From Rhizobium favelukesii (GTDB lineage: Bacteria > Pseudomonadota > Alphaproteobacteria > Rhizobiales > Rhizobiaceae): a stretch of 13,134 bases of DNA. The stretch spans positions 1 through 13,134 of the forward strand of contig NZ_CBYB010000047.1 in NCBI RefSeq assembly GCF_000577275.2. Direction: 5' to 3'. Shown piece after piece: positions 1-8,388 of this stretch. A model generated the notes under the pieces. The model did no database searches and was not told the origin of the DNA. It was given only the letters and a program-made list of their open reading frames with translations. The translations under genes and the position numbers were made by a program. How positions within the stretch are numbered: position 1 is the stretch's first letter; each line of letters begins with the position of its first letter.

Positions 1-258
1 GGGAATGACGGAGAGCTGAATGTGGAGCAGGGCGTCGCGCACCGCTGGGGCGAGCGCCTCCGCACGTGGTGTTGGGACAAGTTCGCGACCCTGCATCGAA
101 AACAGCTCGTCGCCGAAATAGGTGCGCAGTCGCGCGATAGCCGCGCTCATGGCCGGCTGACTGAGGTTGATCATGCGTGCGGCGGCCGTGAGCTTGCGCT
201 CAGTCATCAGCGCGTCGAGCGCGACGAGGAGGTTTAGATCTAGGCCTTTGAAACGCAT
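1..258 (-). CDS. nodD: NodD, LysR-type activator of nod genes (left copy, N-terminal part)
   Basis: NodD binds nod boxes and, with plant flavonoids, switches on nod operons. The 86 visible codons begin [20 protein letters not shown], the NodD family start. They continue with the winged helix-turn-helix (about residues 20-45, containing [19 protein letters not shown]) and the segment [11 protein letters not shown]. The effector-binding domain lies beyond the window edge. The start at 258 matches the family N-terminus. An in-frame ATG three codons upstream (267) would overlap the nod box and add MPH, and I consider it less likely. No strong Shine-Dalgarno is visible. The gene is divergent from nodABCIJ and only 6 bp from its nod box, so autoregulation at this box is likely, as is known for several rhizobial nodD genes. 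Its first 78 nt differ from the right-hand nodD at 14 positions, while the next 177 nt are identical. Confidence 0.95.
   Translation of the reverse strand, partial: MRFKGLDLNLLVALDALMTERKLTAAARMINLSQPAMSAAIARLRTYFGDELFSMQGRELVPTPRAEALAPAVRDALLHIQLSVIP
1..258. repeat. Left arm of nodD inverted repeat
   Basis: This segment is the reverse complement of 12877-13134. Positions 4-180 match 12955-13131 without a mismatch. The distal 78 nt next to the start codon carry 14 differences. The repeat runs off the window edge, so its full length is unknown. Confidence 0.9.
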
Positions 259-264
259 GTGCGG

Positions 265-313
265 CATCCATAGCGCAGATGATCGTTATCCAAACAATCA
301 ATTTTACCAACCT
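265..313 (+). promoter_or_regulatory. nod box for nodABCIJ (and divergent nodD)
   Basis: The segment matches the known nod box pattern: ATCCATAGCGCAGATG in the left half and ATCCAAACAATC followed by ATTTTACCAACC in the right half. It lies 6 bp from the nodD start and about 210 nt before the nodA ATG, leaving a long untranslated leader (314-522) in which I see no gene. NodD bound here would serve the plus-strand nodA operon and could also affect nodD on the minus strand. Confidence 0.95.
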
Positions 314-522
314 TGCAGAGTCCTATTAGAGAAGCCTGAGGTTAATGAAATCAAGGTGCGGCGTGAGAAAAGTTTCAGAAGTACAGGATGGTTTCGAATT
401 TGGATCCGTCGCCTAAGCGCTCGGCCAGCGGTCCAGCGCTACAGTTTGTGTCCCCGGTGTGACTTGCCGGGTACTCACCGCTTCGACCGTGCTTTGAAGA
501 AACAACACACTGGAGTTCTTAC

Positions 523-1113
523 ATGTCCTTAAAAGTGCAGTGGAAACTATGCTGGGAAAATCAGCTGGAACGGGCAGACCACCAGGAGCTCTCAGAGTTT
601 TTTCGAAAAACTTATGGGCCAACAGGAGCGTTCCACGCGAAACCATTCGAGGGCGGCCGCAGTTGGGCCGGCGCGAGGCCGGAACGCCGTGCAATTGCTT
701 ACGACTCGCTCGGGATAGCAAGCCATATGGGGGTGTTGCGCCGTGTTATTAAGGTTGGTGACACTGATCTGCTTGTGGCTGAACTGGGATTATACGCGGT
801 GCGACCCGATCTGGAAAAAATGGGCATCGCTCACTCGGTAGGTGCTTTGTCTCCAAGTCTGCGGGAGCTTGGCGTCCCATTCGCCTTTGGTACGGTTCGG
901 CACGCCATGCGGAACCACGTTGAGAGATACTGCCAACACGGTATGGCTAGCATTTTGACCGGAGTTCGTGTGCGGTCGAGCATCCCAGAAGCCCATCCGG
1001 ATCTCCCCTCCACGCGCACCGAGGACCCCCTCGTAGTAGTATTCCCGGTTGGACAACCGATGAGCGACTGGCCGCCAGGCACATTGATTGAACGAAACGG
1101 AATGGAGCTATGA
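523..1113 (+). CDS. nodA: NodA, Nod factor N-acyltransferase
   Basis: NodA moves a fatty acid from an acyl carrier protein to the free amino group of the NodB-deacetylated chitin oligomer, in the cytosol. The protein is 196 aa, the standard NodA length. It carries family hallmarks WKLCWEN (about 8-14), [55 protein letters not shown] and the C-terminal [11 protein letters not shown]. The start at 523 is supported by GGAG at 512-515, 7 nt upstream. The nodA stop overlaps the nodB start by 4 nt (ATGA), indicating translational coupling. NodA varies between rhizobia and influences which acyl chains are used, hence host range. Compared with S. meliloti NodA as I recall it, this one differs much more than NodB or NodC do, notably at the N-terminus (MSLKVQ) and in the region around residues 105-165. 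Confidence 0.97.
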   Translation: MSLKVQWKLCWENQLERADHQELSEFFRKTYGPTGAFHAKPFEGGRSWAGARPERRAIAYDSLGIASHMGVLRRVIKVGDTDLLVAELGLYAVRPDLEKMGIAHSVGALSPSLRELGVPFAFGTVRHAMRNHVERYCQHGMASILTGVRVRSSIPEAHPDLPSTRTEDPLVVVFPVGQPMSDWPPGTLIERNGMEL

Positions 1114-1796
1114 AGCGCCCCGATTATATATGCGAGGTGCCGAGTAACTGCGATGACCGGACCGAAGATCGTAGTATTTACTTGACGTTTGACGACGGCC
1201 CCAATCCATACTGGACGCCGCAAATCCTGAATGTGCTGGCTGAATACGGCGCGCCGGCGACTTTCTTCGTCATCGGTGCGTATGCGAAAAGCCAGCCGGA
1301 ACTCATCCGACGGATTGTCGCGGAAGGTCACGAAGTGGCTAACCACACGATGACACACCCGGACCTGTCAACATGTGGGCCTCTCGAACTTGAACGCGAG
1401 ATAATTGAGGCAAATGAGGCCATTATCGCCGCTTGTCCTCAGGCGGCCGTCCGACACATACGAGCACCTTACGGTGTCTGGAGCGAGGAAGTGCTTACAA
1501 CATCGGCGGGCGCTGGGCTGACTGCGGTACATTGGTCGGCAGACCCGCGAGATTGGTCTCGCCCTGGCGCCAATGCGATTGTCGATGTAGTGCTGGCCTC
1601 GGTTCGGCCCGGTGCAATCGTGCTGTTGCACGACGGATGTCCTCCCGACGAGTTGGGCCAATGCGCGGTTACCTCTCTGCGTGACCAAACTCTCACGGCG
1701 CTTTCCCGTATTATCCCGGCGCTGCATGAGCGTGGTTTTGCGATTCGTCCACTTCCCCGCATAACTGAACAGACGAGAACCCATGTATCTGCTTGA
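1110..1796 (+). CDS. nodB: NodB, chitooligosaccharide N-deacetylase
   Basis: NodB removes the acetyl group from the non-reducing terminal GlcNAc of the NodC product, creating the amine that NodA acylates. All polysaccharide deacetylase (CE4) motifs are visible in order: TFDDG (26-30, metal and base aspartates), HTMTHP (79-84, metal histidines), RAPYG (118-122), the HWSADPRDW segment (141-149) and LLHDG (172-176, catalytic His). No signal peptide is seen, consistent with a cytosolic enzyme. The length is 228 aa, slightly longer than the roughly 217 aa I recall for S. meliloti; the extra residues are at the C-terminus (ending [12 protein letters not shown]). The start overlaps the nodA stop by 4 nt and the 3' end overlaps nodC by 14 nt, in a different frame. 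Confidence 0.97.
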   Translation: MKRPDYICEVPSNCDDRTEDRSIYLTFDDGPNPYWTPQILNVLAEYGAPATFFVIGAYAKSQPELIRRIVAEGHEVANHTMTHPDLSTCGPLELEREIIEANEAIIAACPQAAVRHIRAPYGVWSEEVLTTSAGAGLTAVHWSADPRDWSRPGANAIVDVVLASVRPGAIVLLHDGCPPDELGQCAVTSLRDQTLTALSRIIPALHERGFAIRPLPRITEQTRTHVSA

Positions 1797-3063
1797 CACA
1801 ACCAGCACCGCCGCTATCTCGATCTACGCGCTGCTATTGACGGCTTACAAGAGCATGCAAGTCCTATATGCTCGGCCTTTAAACGGTCCAGCAGTGTCGG
1901 CAGCACCGATCGAGACCGGCCCTCTGCCAGCCGTGGATGTTATCGTCCCCAGTTTCAATGAGGATCCAGGCATCCTCTCGGCGTGCCTAGCGTCCATTGC
2001 AGACCAGGATTATCTTGGAGAACTGCGAGTCTACGTTGTTGACGACGGTTCTCGGAACCGAGAGGCTATCGTGCGTGTACATGATTCCTATGCGCGCGAT
2101 CCGAGGTTCAGCTTCATTCTGCTCCCAGAGAACGTCGGAAAGCGGAAAGCACAGATCGCTGCGATAGGTCAATCCTCTGGGGATCTGGTGCTGAATGTGG
2201 ACTCAGACAGCACGATCGCTTTCGACGTTGTCTCGAAGCTTGCCTCGAAGATGCGAGATCCAGAGGTCGGTGCGGCCATGGGCCAATTGACGGCTAGCAA
2301 TAGAAGTGACACTTGGCTGACGCGATTAATCGACATGGAGTATTGGCTTGCCTGCAACGAAGAGCGCGCGGCACAGGCTCGTTTCGGTGCCGTTATGTGT
2401 TGCTGCGGCCCATGTGCTATGTACCGCAGGTCCGCGCTCGCTTCTTTGCTTGGTCAGTACGAAACGCAACTGTTCCGCGGCAAACCAAGCGACTTCGGTG
2501 AGGATCGCCATCTGACGATCCTCATGTTGAAGGCAGGCTTTCGAACTGAATATGTTCATGACGCGATAGTGGCGACAGTCGTTCCGGATAGGCTGGGATC
2601 GTATCTGCGTCAACAACTGCGTTGGGCACGCAGCACGTTCCGCGACACATTTCTAGCACTCCCTCTACTGCGCGGCCTCGACCGCTATCTCACGTTGGAC
2701 GTAGTCGCGCAGAACGTCGGGCCCCTATTACTCGCCCTTTCCTTAGTGACGGGACTGGCGCATTTCATAATGACGGCCACAGTGCCATGGTGGACGATTT
2801 TGATGATTGCATCCATGACCATGATACGCTGTAGCGTGGTAGCATTGCATTCTCGCCAACTTAGATTTCTTGGTTTCGTTCTGCACACACCCATCAACCT
2901 CTTTCTCTTACTTCCCGTGAAAGCTTATGCGTTGTGTACATTGTCGAATAGCGACTGGCTGTCGCGCGGTTCCGCGCCAAACGTACCAGTCAGCGGGGCA
3001 AAGCAGATCCCAATACAAAGCTCACGGCTGGTGCCACCTGACTGCACTTGCAGCGGAGAGTGA
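1783..3063 (+). CDS. nodC: NodC, chitin oligosaccharide synthase
   Basis: NodC is an inner-membrane family 2 glycosyltransferase that polymerises UDP-GlcNAc into the short chitin backbone of the Nod factor. There is an N-terminal membrane segment (about 8-28). The catalytic domain follows with VDVIVPSFNE (51-60), VDDGS (86-90), NVDSDS (138-143), GEDR (239-242) and the processivity motif QQLRW (277-281). Several membrane segments lie between about 312 and 385. The length of 426 aa and the C-terminus DCTCSGE equal S. meliloti NodC as I remember it, and most of the sequence looks the same. The start inside the nodB 3' end (14-nt overlap) gives the conserved [21 protein letters not shown]-terminus. 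Internal GEDR and QQLRW are intact, so the enzyme should be active. nodI begins 3 nt after its stop. Confidence 0.98.
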   Translation: MYLLDTTSTAAISIYALLLTAYKSMQVLYARPLNGPAVSAAPIETGPLPAVDVIVPSFNEDPGILSACLASIADQDYLGELRVYVVDDGSRNREAIVRVHDSYARDPRFSFILLPENVGKRKAQIAAIGQSSGDLVLNVDSDSTIAFDVVSKLASKMRDPEVGAAMGQLTASNRSDTWLTRLIDMEYWLACNEERAAQARFGAVMCCCGPCAMYRRSALASLLGQYETQLFRGKPSDFGEDRHLTILMLKAGFRTEYVHDAIVATVVPDRLGSYLRQQLRWARSTFRDTFLALPLLRGLDRYLTLDVVAQNVGPLLLALSLVTGLAHFIMTATVPWWTILMIASMTMIRCSVVALHSRQLRFLGFVLHTPINLFLLLPVKAYALCTLSNSDWLSRGSAPNVPVSGAKQIPIQSSRLVPPDCTCSGE

Positions 3064-3066
3064 CAC

Positions 3067-4113
3067 ATGAGACAGGCAGTAAAAGATCAATTGTTAGATG
3101 GTGAGTTGGCCCAAGACGTTCCGCGTCGGCTTGAGCTGAATCCGTTCGTGACGGAGGGCGACACGGGTCTAAGCGTTAAGACTTCCAAACCCGGCTCCAT
3201 ACCAACCGTGGCAATCGATCTTGCCAGCGTAACAAAGTCATACGGTAACAAGCCCGTAGTTAACGGACTGTCGTTCACTGTTGCGGCCGGTGAGTGCTTC
3301 GGTCTGTTAGGCCCGAACGGTGCGGGCAAAAGTACGATTACGCGCATGATCCTCGGCATGACAACGCCTGGTAGTGGCGAGATCACGGTGCTTGGGGTGC
3401 CAGTGCCCGCGCGGGCTCGTTTGGCACGCATGGGTATCGGTGTAGTTCCGCAGTTCGACAACCTCGACATTGAATTCACGGTGCGTGAGAACCTGCTGGT
3501 CTTCGGGCGCTATTTCCGGATGAGTACGCGCGAGATAGAAGCGGTCATCCCGTCGCTCCTTGAGTTTGCTCGCCTCGAAAGCAAGGCGGATGCTCGTGTT
3601 TCGGATCTATCTGGCGGCATGAAGCGGCGGCTGACACTTGCACGTGCACTCATCAACGACCCCCAGCTCCTGATATTGGATGAGCCGACCACTGGACTTG
3701 ACCCGCACGCACGTCACTTAATTTGGGAACGGCTGCGGTCGCTGTTGGCACGCGGCAAGACGATTCTCCTGACCACACATATCATGGAAGAGGCAGAGCG
3801 GCTGTGCGACCGGCTGTGCGTGCTCGAAGGAGGGCGCAAGATCGCTGAAGGCCGACCTCACGTGCTAATAGACGAGCACATCGGTTGCCAGGTGATTGAG
3901 ATATACGGTGGGAATCCCCATGAGCTAAGTGCATTGGTCAGTCCGTATGCCCGCCACATCGAGGTGAGCGGCGAGACCGTCTTCTGTTATGCGCTCGACC
4001 CGAAGCAAGTGCGAGTCCAACTGGATGGGCGCGCAGGTGTGCGCTTTCTACAGCGTCCACCTAATCTTGAGGACGTTTTTTTACGGCTAACCGGGCGGGA
4101 ACTGAAGGACTGA
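3067..4113 (+). CDS. nodI: NodI, ATP-binding subunit of the Nod factor exporter
   Basis: NodI is the ABC ATPase that pairs with NodJ to export lipo-chitooligosaccharide. Motifs seen are Walker [10 protein letters not shown] (82-90), Q-loop (VVPQ, Q129), signature LSGGMKRR (181-188), Walker B LLILDEP (201-207), the D-loop just after it and the H-loop histidine (TTH, 238). The C-terminal part ending [18 protein letters not shown] is typical of NodI/DrrA-like transporters. The protein is 348 aa. The first 45 or so residues precede the ABC domain, which starts near [13 protein letters not shown]. This makes it longer than the 311-335 aa I recall for other NodI proteins, and a start at the GTG codon 48 is possible but has less support. 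GGAG at 3055-3058, inside the end of nodC, is well placed for the ATG at 3067. The gene sits 3 nt after nodC and 3 nt before nodJ. Confidence 0.96.
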   Translation: MRQAVKDQLLDGELAQDVPRRLELNPFVTEGDTGLSVKTSKPGSIPTVAIDLASVTKSYGNKPVVNGLSFTVAAGECFGLLGPNGAGKSTITRMILGMTTPGSGEITVLGVPVPARARLARMGIGVVPQFDNLDIEFTVRENLLVFGRYFRMSTREIEAVIPSLLEFARLESKADARVSDLSGGMKRRLTLARALINDPQLLILDEPTTGLDPHARHLIWERLRSLLARGKTILLTTHIMEEAERLCDRLCVLEGGRKIAEGRPHVLIDEHIGCQVIEIYGGNPHELSALVSPYARHIEVSGETVFCYALDPKQVRVQLDGRAGVRFLQRPPNLEDVFLRLTGRELKD

Positions 4114-4116
4114 AGG

Positions 4117-4905
4117 ATGTGGAAGCTTTATGCGGCGGCTCTGCCCGCCAACGGGTGGAATTGGATTGCCGTGTGGCGCCGCAACTATCTCGCGTGGAAG
4201 AAGGTCGCGCTAGCGTCGATCCTTGGTAACCTCGCCGACCCATTGATTTACCTGTTCGGCCTGGGTGCGGGCTTGGGGGTGATGGTGGGGCGCGTTGACG
4301 GCGTTTCGTACATTGCATTTTTGTCGGCAGGAATGGTGGCGACAAGCGCGATGACTGCGTCGACTTTCGAAACGATCTACGCAACTTTCGCTCGCATGCG
4401 CGCTCAGCGCACGTGGGAAGCAATCCTTCACACACAGGTCACGATCGGCGATATCGTGCTCGGTGAGTTGGCGTGGGCAGCGACCAAGGCTTCTTTGGCG
4501 GGTACAGGAATTGGTATCGTCGCCGCTATGCTGGGCTACGCGGAATGGCCGTCCCTCCTTTATGCGCTGCCGGTCGTCGCCCTGACTGGCTTAGCGTTTG
4601 CGAGTCTGGCGATGATCGTCACGGCACTTGCGCCCAGCTACGAATATTTCATATTTTATCAGACGCTCGTCATAACACCGATGCTATTCCTGTCGGGCGC
4701 TGTCTTCCCGGTCGACCAGCTGCCGGGCGCTTTTCAACACGCAACAAGATTCTTGCCGCTGGCCCATTCGATCGATGTTATCCGTCCGATAATGCTCGGC
4801 AATCCGCTGGTGAATGTCGGTCTACATATAAGCGCTCTTTGCTTCTATGCAGTAGTACCGTTTTTCTTGTCGACCGCATTGCTCCGTCGGCGCCTAATGC
4901 CTTGA
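4117..4905 (+). CDS. nodJ: NodJ, membrane subunit of the Nod factor exporter
   Basis: NodJ is the inner-membrane permease of the NodIJ ABC exporter (ABC-2 family). The 262-aa protein has an N-terminal amphipathic part with the [10 protein letters not shown] segment, then about six hydrophobic membrane segments (near 30-55, 62-85, 110-135, 140-165, 172-195 and 228-252). The conserved ABC-2 stretch [15 protein letters not shown] (about 189-203) is followed by [22 protein letters not shown] at 4104-4109 is a strong ribosome binding site 7 nt before the ATG at 4117, overlapping the end of nodI. It is the last gene of the nodABCIJ operon. No hairpin with a T-run was found after it, before the converging nodQ. 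Confidence 0.96.
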   Translation: MWKLYAAALPANGWNWIAVWRRNYLAWKKVALASILGNLADPLIYLFGLGAGLGVMVGRVDGVSYIAFLSAGMVATSAMTASTFETIYATFARMRAQRTWEAILHTQVTIGDIVLGELAWAATKASLAGTGIGIVAAMLGYAEWPSLLYALPVVALTGLAFASLAMIVTALAPSYEYFIFYQTLVITPMLFLSGAVFPVDQLPGAFQHATRFLPLAHSIDVIRPIMLGNPLVNVGLHISALCFYAVVPFFLSTALLRRRLMP

Positions 4906-5015
4906 CTCAAATTCGTCGCGACTTTACGCCGTTTCGATCATGGATATCATCGTCATTAATCGGAAGCGTCGGTCGATCGGCATGGACGGTCTAGGCGCGC
5001 TAGCGTTTGGATAAC
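4906..5015. other. Short spacer between convergent nod operons
   Basis: Between the nodJ stop and the converging minus-strand frames I see no coding sequence, nod box or classical intrinsic terminator. The only small symmetry is a GC-rich CTAGGCGCGCTAG near 4991-5003. Confidence 0.4.
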
Positions 5016-5186
5016 TCATCCCTCTGGATTGTTGATAGCCGCTGCGCGGGACGGCCATCCGGCGGAAACATCAATCGACGTGGATGCGCGGCTGAGCCAC
5101 CCACCTCCTCGTGTCGGGGAGTTGCTACACGCGGAGACCACCAGCGAGGCGCCGCAGAAGACGGCGAACATCCCCAGTGGGCGCAT
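5016..5186 (-). CDS. Possible small lipoprotein or lipoprotein fragment downstream of nodQ
   Basis: The 56-codon frame begins MRPLGMFAVFCGASLVVSAC, which has the form of a lipoprotein signal peptide: a short N-terminus with one Arg, a hydrophobic core and a lipobox-like VSAC at residues 17-20. The remaining 36 residues (rich in Ser, Gly and Arg, ending AAINNPEG) show no recognised domain. It lies 51 nt beyond the nodQ stop in the same direction. A TTG at 5225 could extend it by 13 codons. No good ribosome binding site is seen before either start. It may be a real small lipoprotein, a decayed fragment of a larger gene, or chance. I do not recognise a family. Confidence 0.35.
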   Translation of the reverse strand: MRPLGMFAVFCGASLVVSACSNSPTRGGGWLSRASTSIDVSAGWPSRAAAINNPEG

Positions 5187-5237
5187 GGAAAGAGATTGAA
5201 AGAGGTTCGCTTCTGTATTGCGCAATTGAAAGCGGCG

Positions 5238-7139
5238 TCATTTGCCTTGCATCCTGCGGTCAAGGAATTCCTCGATCGCGTGCGCCAGTTCTGTCAGTTG
5301 ATGGCCAACGGTACGTATATGAAGTTCCGGGTTTTCCGGGGTTTCATAGGGCGAGGATACACCGGTGAAGTTCGCGATCTTACCTGCGAGCGCCTTCTCA
5401 TAGAGGCCCTTCGGATCGCGGCGTGCGCACTCCTCGATCGGAGTGTCTACGAAGATCTCGATGAACTCGCCCTCCTCCATCATTTCCCGCGCCATTCGCC
5501 GCTCATCGCGGAACGGTGAGATGAAGGACACGAGGACGATAAGACCGGCATCGGCCATGAGCTTCGCCACCTCTGCCACGCGGCGGATGTTCTCGACCCG
5601 ATCCTCTTCGGTAAAGCCAAGGTCCCGGTTGAGGCCGTGACGCACATTGTCGCCATCGAGCAGGTAGGTATGCTTGCCCTGGGCGTGAAGTATCCTGTCC
5701 AGCTCGTTAGCGATGGTCGATTTGCCGGAGCCCGAAAGCCCGGTGAACCAGAGAACGGCAGGAAGCTGGTTCTTCATGGCGCTGCGCGCGACCTTGTTCA
5801 CCTCGAGCGCATGCCAGTGGACGTTATCCGCGCGCCGAAGCGGAAAGTCGATCAACCCCGCGCCGACCGTGGCGTTCGTCACCCGGTCGACGATGATGAA
5901 ATTGCCCGTGGCCCTATTGTCCTTGTAGGCGTCGAAAGCGATCGGCGTCTGTGTCGAGATGTTGCAGACACCCACTTCGTTCATCTGCAGCGACTTCGCT
6001 GCCTCGCGGACGAAGCTGTTGATGTTGACCTGGTGCTTGAGTGCGGTGACCGTCGCACTGACGCTGTCTGTCTCCGTTCTCAAGATGTAGCTTCGTCCCG
6101 GCATCATCGGGCTCGCATCGAACCAGATCACATGCGCCTGAAATTGGTCGGCCACGAAGGGCCGGGCGCCAGGCGCTACGAGCATATTGCCGCGGGAGGC
6201 GTCCACCTCGTCGGAAAGGACCAGTGTTACCGCCTCGCCCTCCCCTGCCGTCGCAAGCTCCCCGTCATAGGTCACGATCGCCTTGACCGAAGTGCGCTGC
6301 CCGGTTTTCGCGACGACGACCGGATCGCCCACGGAAATCCTGCCGCAAGAGATCTGACCCGCATAGCCGCGGAAGTCCGAGTTCGGCCGCATGACCATCT
6401 GAACTGGGAAACGGAAAGGCTTGGCCCGGTCCATCGGCTCAAGCTCTACCGTTTCAAGATATTCGAGCAGCGCGGCGCCTCTGTACCAGGGCGTATTGGG
6501 GGAAGCCGAGATGACGTTGTCGCCGTCTCTCGCTGAGATCGGTATCGGCCGGATGCTGGCAAAACCGAGCTCTTTTGCAAAAGCCATGTAGTCGGCGACG
6601 ATCTCGTCGTAACCCTTTTGTCGAAAATCTACGAGATCGATCTTATTGACGGCTAGCACGACATGGCGGATTCCGAGAAGCGAGGCGATATAGGAATGCC
6701 GTCGGGTCTGCTGAAGGATGCCCTGCCGGCTGTCGATGAGGATGATGGCGAGATCTGCCGTAGAGGCGCCGGTCACCATGTTGCGCGTATATTCCTCGTG
6801 GCCGGGCGTGTCGGCGACGATGAACTTGCGCTTGGACGTCGCGAAATAACGGTAGGCGACGTCGATGGTGATCCCTTGCTCGCGCTCGGCCTCGAGCCCG
6901 TCGAGAAGCAGAGCGAGATCGATTTCCTCGCCGTTGGCAGCACCGGGAGAACCGACGCGCCCGAGGTTTGCAAGTTGGTCCTCGAAAATCAGCTTCGCAT
7001 CATAGAGCAGTCGACCGATCAGGGTCGACTTGCCGTCGTCGACCGACCCGCATGTGATGAACCTCAGGATCGACTTGTTGTTGTGGTCGGCCAAATGCGC
7101 TTCAATGTCATGTGGCGGTATGGATTGAACAAATGACAT
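5238..7139 (-). CDS. nodQ: NodQ, bifunctional ATP sulfurylase large subunit / APS kinase
   Basis: With NodP, NodQ converts sulfate and ATP to APS (GTP-driven) and then phosphorylates APS to PAPS, the sulfate donor for NodH. The 633-aa protein is a CysN-CysC fusion. The N-terminal GTPase has GSVDDGKST (31-39), GITIDVAYRYF (89-99), DTPGHEEY (110-117) and NKIDL (165-169), then elongation-factor-like beta-barrel domains (about 240-440). The APS kinase domain from about 455 has GLSGSGKST (467-475), DGDNVRHGLN (495-504), FISPFRDER (539-547) and NFTGVSSPYE (590-599). All nucleotide-binding residues look intact. The start ATG shares one base with the nodP stop (TGATG), giving coupled translation. Codon use is more GC-rich at third positions than in nodABC, consistent with origin from housekeeping cysteine-pathway genes. 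Size and fusion order match S. meliloti NodQ (about 640 aa). It is the last gene of the nodFE-PQ operon. Confidence 0.97.
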   Translation of the reverse strand: MSFVQSIPPHDIEAHLADHNNKSILRFITCGSVDDGKSTLIGRLLYDAKLIFEDQLANLGRVGSPGAANGEEIDLALLLDGLEAEREQGITIDVAYRYFATSKRKFIVADTPGHEEYTRNMVTGASTADLAIILIDSRQGILQQTRRHSYIASLLGIRHVVLAVNKIDLVDFRQKGYDEIVADYMAFAKELGFASIRPIPISARDGDNVISASPNTPWYRGAALLEYLETVELEPMDRAKPFRFPVQMVMRPNSDFRGYAGQISCGRISVGDPVVVAKTGQRTSVKAIVTYDGELATAGEGEAVTLVLSDEVDASRGNMLVAPGARPFVADQFQAHVIWFDASPMMPGRSYILRTETDSVSATVTALKHQVNINSFVREAAKSLQMNEVGVCNISTQTPIAFDAYKDNRATGNFIIVDRVTNATVGAGLIDFPLRRADNVHWHALEVNKVARSAMKNQLPAVLWFTGLSGSGKSTIANELDRILHAQGKHTYLLDGDNVRHGLNRDLGFTEEDRVENIRRVAEVAKLMADAGLIVLVSFISPFRDERRMAREMMEEGEFIEIFVDTPIEECARRDPKGLYEKALAGKIANFTGVSSPYETPENPELHIRTVGHQLTELAHAIEEFLDRRMQGK

Positions 7140-8038
7140 CAGAAGTAGCCCTCCCGCTTCTTTTTCTCCATTGCCCCGACTTCATCCGAGTCGATCAGGC
7201 GGCTCTGCCGTTCAGACGTGCGCACCGTCAGCATTTCCCGCAATATGTCGGGAACCGTGGCAGCCTCGGACTCCATCGCCCCAGTCAGCGGATAGCAGCC
7301 AAGGGTACGGAAACGGACCTCGTGCTCGAGAACCTCCTCTTCGGGCTGGATCGGCATTCGCTCATCGTCGACCATGATCAGCATCCCGTCGCGCCGAACG
7401 ACTGACCGCCGAGCCGCGAAATAAAGCGGTACGATCGGAATGTCCTCGCGCAGGATGTATTGCCAGATGTCGAACTCGGTCCAGTTTGAGAGCGGGAAGA
7501 CGCGCATGGTTTCGCCCTGCCCCACCCGCGTATTGTAGGTCTTCCACATCTCCGGGCGCTGACGCTTCGGATCCCAGCCGTGCTGGGCACTGCGGATGGA
7601 AAAGATACGCTCCTTGGCCCGTGATTTCTCCTCGTCCCGCCGCGCGCCCGCCAGCGCCGCGTCGAAACTGTATTTCTCCAGCGCCTGCCGCAGCCCCATC
7701 GTCTTCATGATGTGGGTGTGAACATTGGAGCCGTGCGTGAAGGGGCCGATGCCCTGATCGATCCCGTCCTGATTGACATGGACGAGCAGGTCGAAGCCCA
7801 GCTCCCGCGCCATTCGATCGCGGAACTCAATCATCTCCCGGAACTTCCATTTCGTATCGACGTGCAGGAACGGAAACGGCGGCTTGCCGGGATAGAACGC
7901 CTTCATTGTCAGATGCAGCAATACGGAGGAGTCCTTGCCGATCGAATAAAGTGCTACCGGGTTGGAGAATGTTGCAACGACTTCTCGAATTACGTGGATC
8001 GATTCGGCTTCAAGCCGCCGAAGATGAATAAGAGACAT
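7139..8038 (-). CDS. nodP: NodP, ATP sulfurylase small (catalytic) subunit
   Basis: NodP is the adenylyltransferase subunit (CysD-like) that joins sulfate to AMP; the NodQ GTPase drives the reaction. The 299-aa protein shows the PP-loop SIGKDSS (32-38), a variant of the SGGKDS motif typical of the CysD family. It also has the HVDTKWKF stretch (59-66), the [14 protein letters not shown] motif (131-144), the substrate-binding region [11 protein letters not shown] and the C-terminal EGYF. Length equals the S. meliloti protein as I recall it. The start gives the family N-terminus [20 protein letters not shown], with AAGG a few bases upstream as a plausible ribosome binding site. The 161-bp gap upstream (8039-8198) contains no recognisable nodG sequence, so the usual nodG-nodP junction has been altered. 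Confidence 0.97.
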   Translation of the reverse strand: MSLIHLRRLEAESIHVIREVVATFSNPVALYSIGKDSSVLLHLTMKAFYPGKPPFPFLHVDTKWKFREMIEFRDRMARELGFDLLVHVNQDGIDQGIGPFTHGSNVHTHIMKTMGLRQALEKYSFDAALAGARRDEEKSRAKERIFSIRSAQHGWDPKRQRPEMWKTYNTRVGQGETMRVFPLSNWTEFDIWQYILREDIPIVPLYFAARRSVVRRDGMLIMVDDERMPIQPEEEVLEHEVRFRTLGCYPLTGAMESEAATVPDILREMLTVRTSERQSRLIDSDEVGAMEKKKREGYF

Positions 8039-8198
8039 TTATGCCTTGTCTATGCTCAGGTACTCGTTCGAGTTGCACCTGCACCGACGAACTCGGGCAG
8101 GCTGCAATGGTTGATTAGCCGGAACTTTTTTGCGGCCCGGCTATCCGGTCGTTCAATGGAATCACGTCTCCTTCTTACCTACCTGAATGCCCGTTGCG

Positions 8199-8354
8199 TT
8201 ATGGTCTCGGCCGACGGTTGCCGGGCAGGCGCTCGGTGGCTCCTGCCTCGCTCAAGGCAGCTGCCCCCTGCGCATGCAGCACGCGGGCGATCGCCCCACG
8301 GATGGCTCCCGATGCGCCAGCGACGAGCGCCTTCCGACCGTTCAATTCGAACAT
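8199..8354 (-). pseudogene. nodG: nodG remnant (N-terminal stub of 3-oxoacyl-ACP reductase)
   Basis: The 51-codon frame starts MFELNGRKALVAGASGAIRG and continues AIARVLHAQGA. This equals the first 31 or so residues of S. meliloti NodG (about 245 aa), a short-chain dehydrogenase of the FabG type, with few changes. After that the sequence is unrelated and stops at TAA (8199-8201). Even the kept part is damaged in the cofactor-binding glycine motif: TGASGAIGG has become AGASGAIRG. The ribosome binding site (GAGGA, 6 nt before the ATG) survives. The position between nodE and nodP is where nodG lies in S. meliloti. The missing catalytic Ser-Tyr-Lys region means no reductase activity. NodG resembles the housekeeping FabG, so its loss may be tolerated. 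Confidence 0.85.
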
Positions 8355-8388
8355 GTCTTATCCTCTTGTGAATTCAATTACCTCAGGT

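Noticed and set aside
167..532. 121-codon plus-strand frame
   Set aside because: It runs antisense through nodD and then through the nod box and leader; no ribosome binding site.
831..1358. 175-codon minus-strand frame across nodA and nodB
   Set aside because: It is opposite two certain genes and has no recognisable motif.
3061..3070. nodS/nodU between nodC and nodI
   Set aside because: The gap between nodC and nodI is only 3 nt, so these genes are absent here.
4906..5237. Bidirectional terminator between nodJ and nodQ
   Set aside because: I found no stable GC stem followed by a T-run in either direction.
5637..6536. 299-codon plus-strand frame
   Set aside because: It lies antisense within nodQ, whose motifs are complete; it is a by-product of GC-rich codon use.
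7712..8371. 219-codon plus-strand frame
   Set aside because: Antisense to nodP and to the nodG stub, both recognised on the minus strand.
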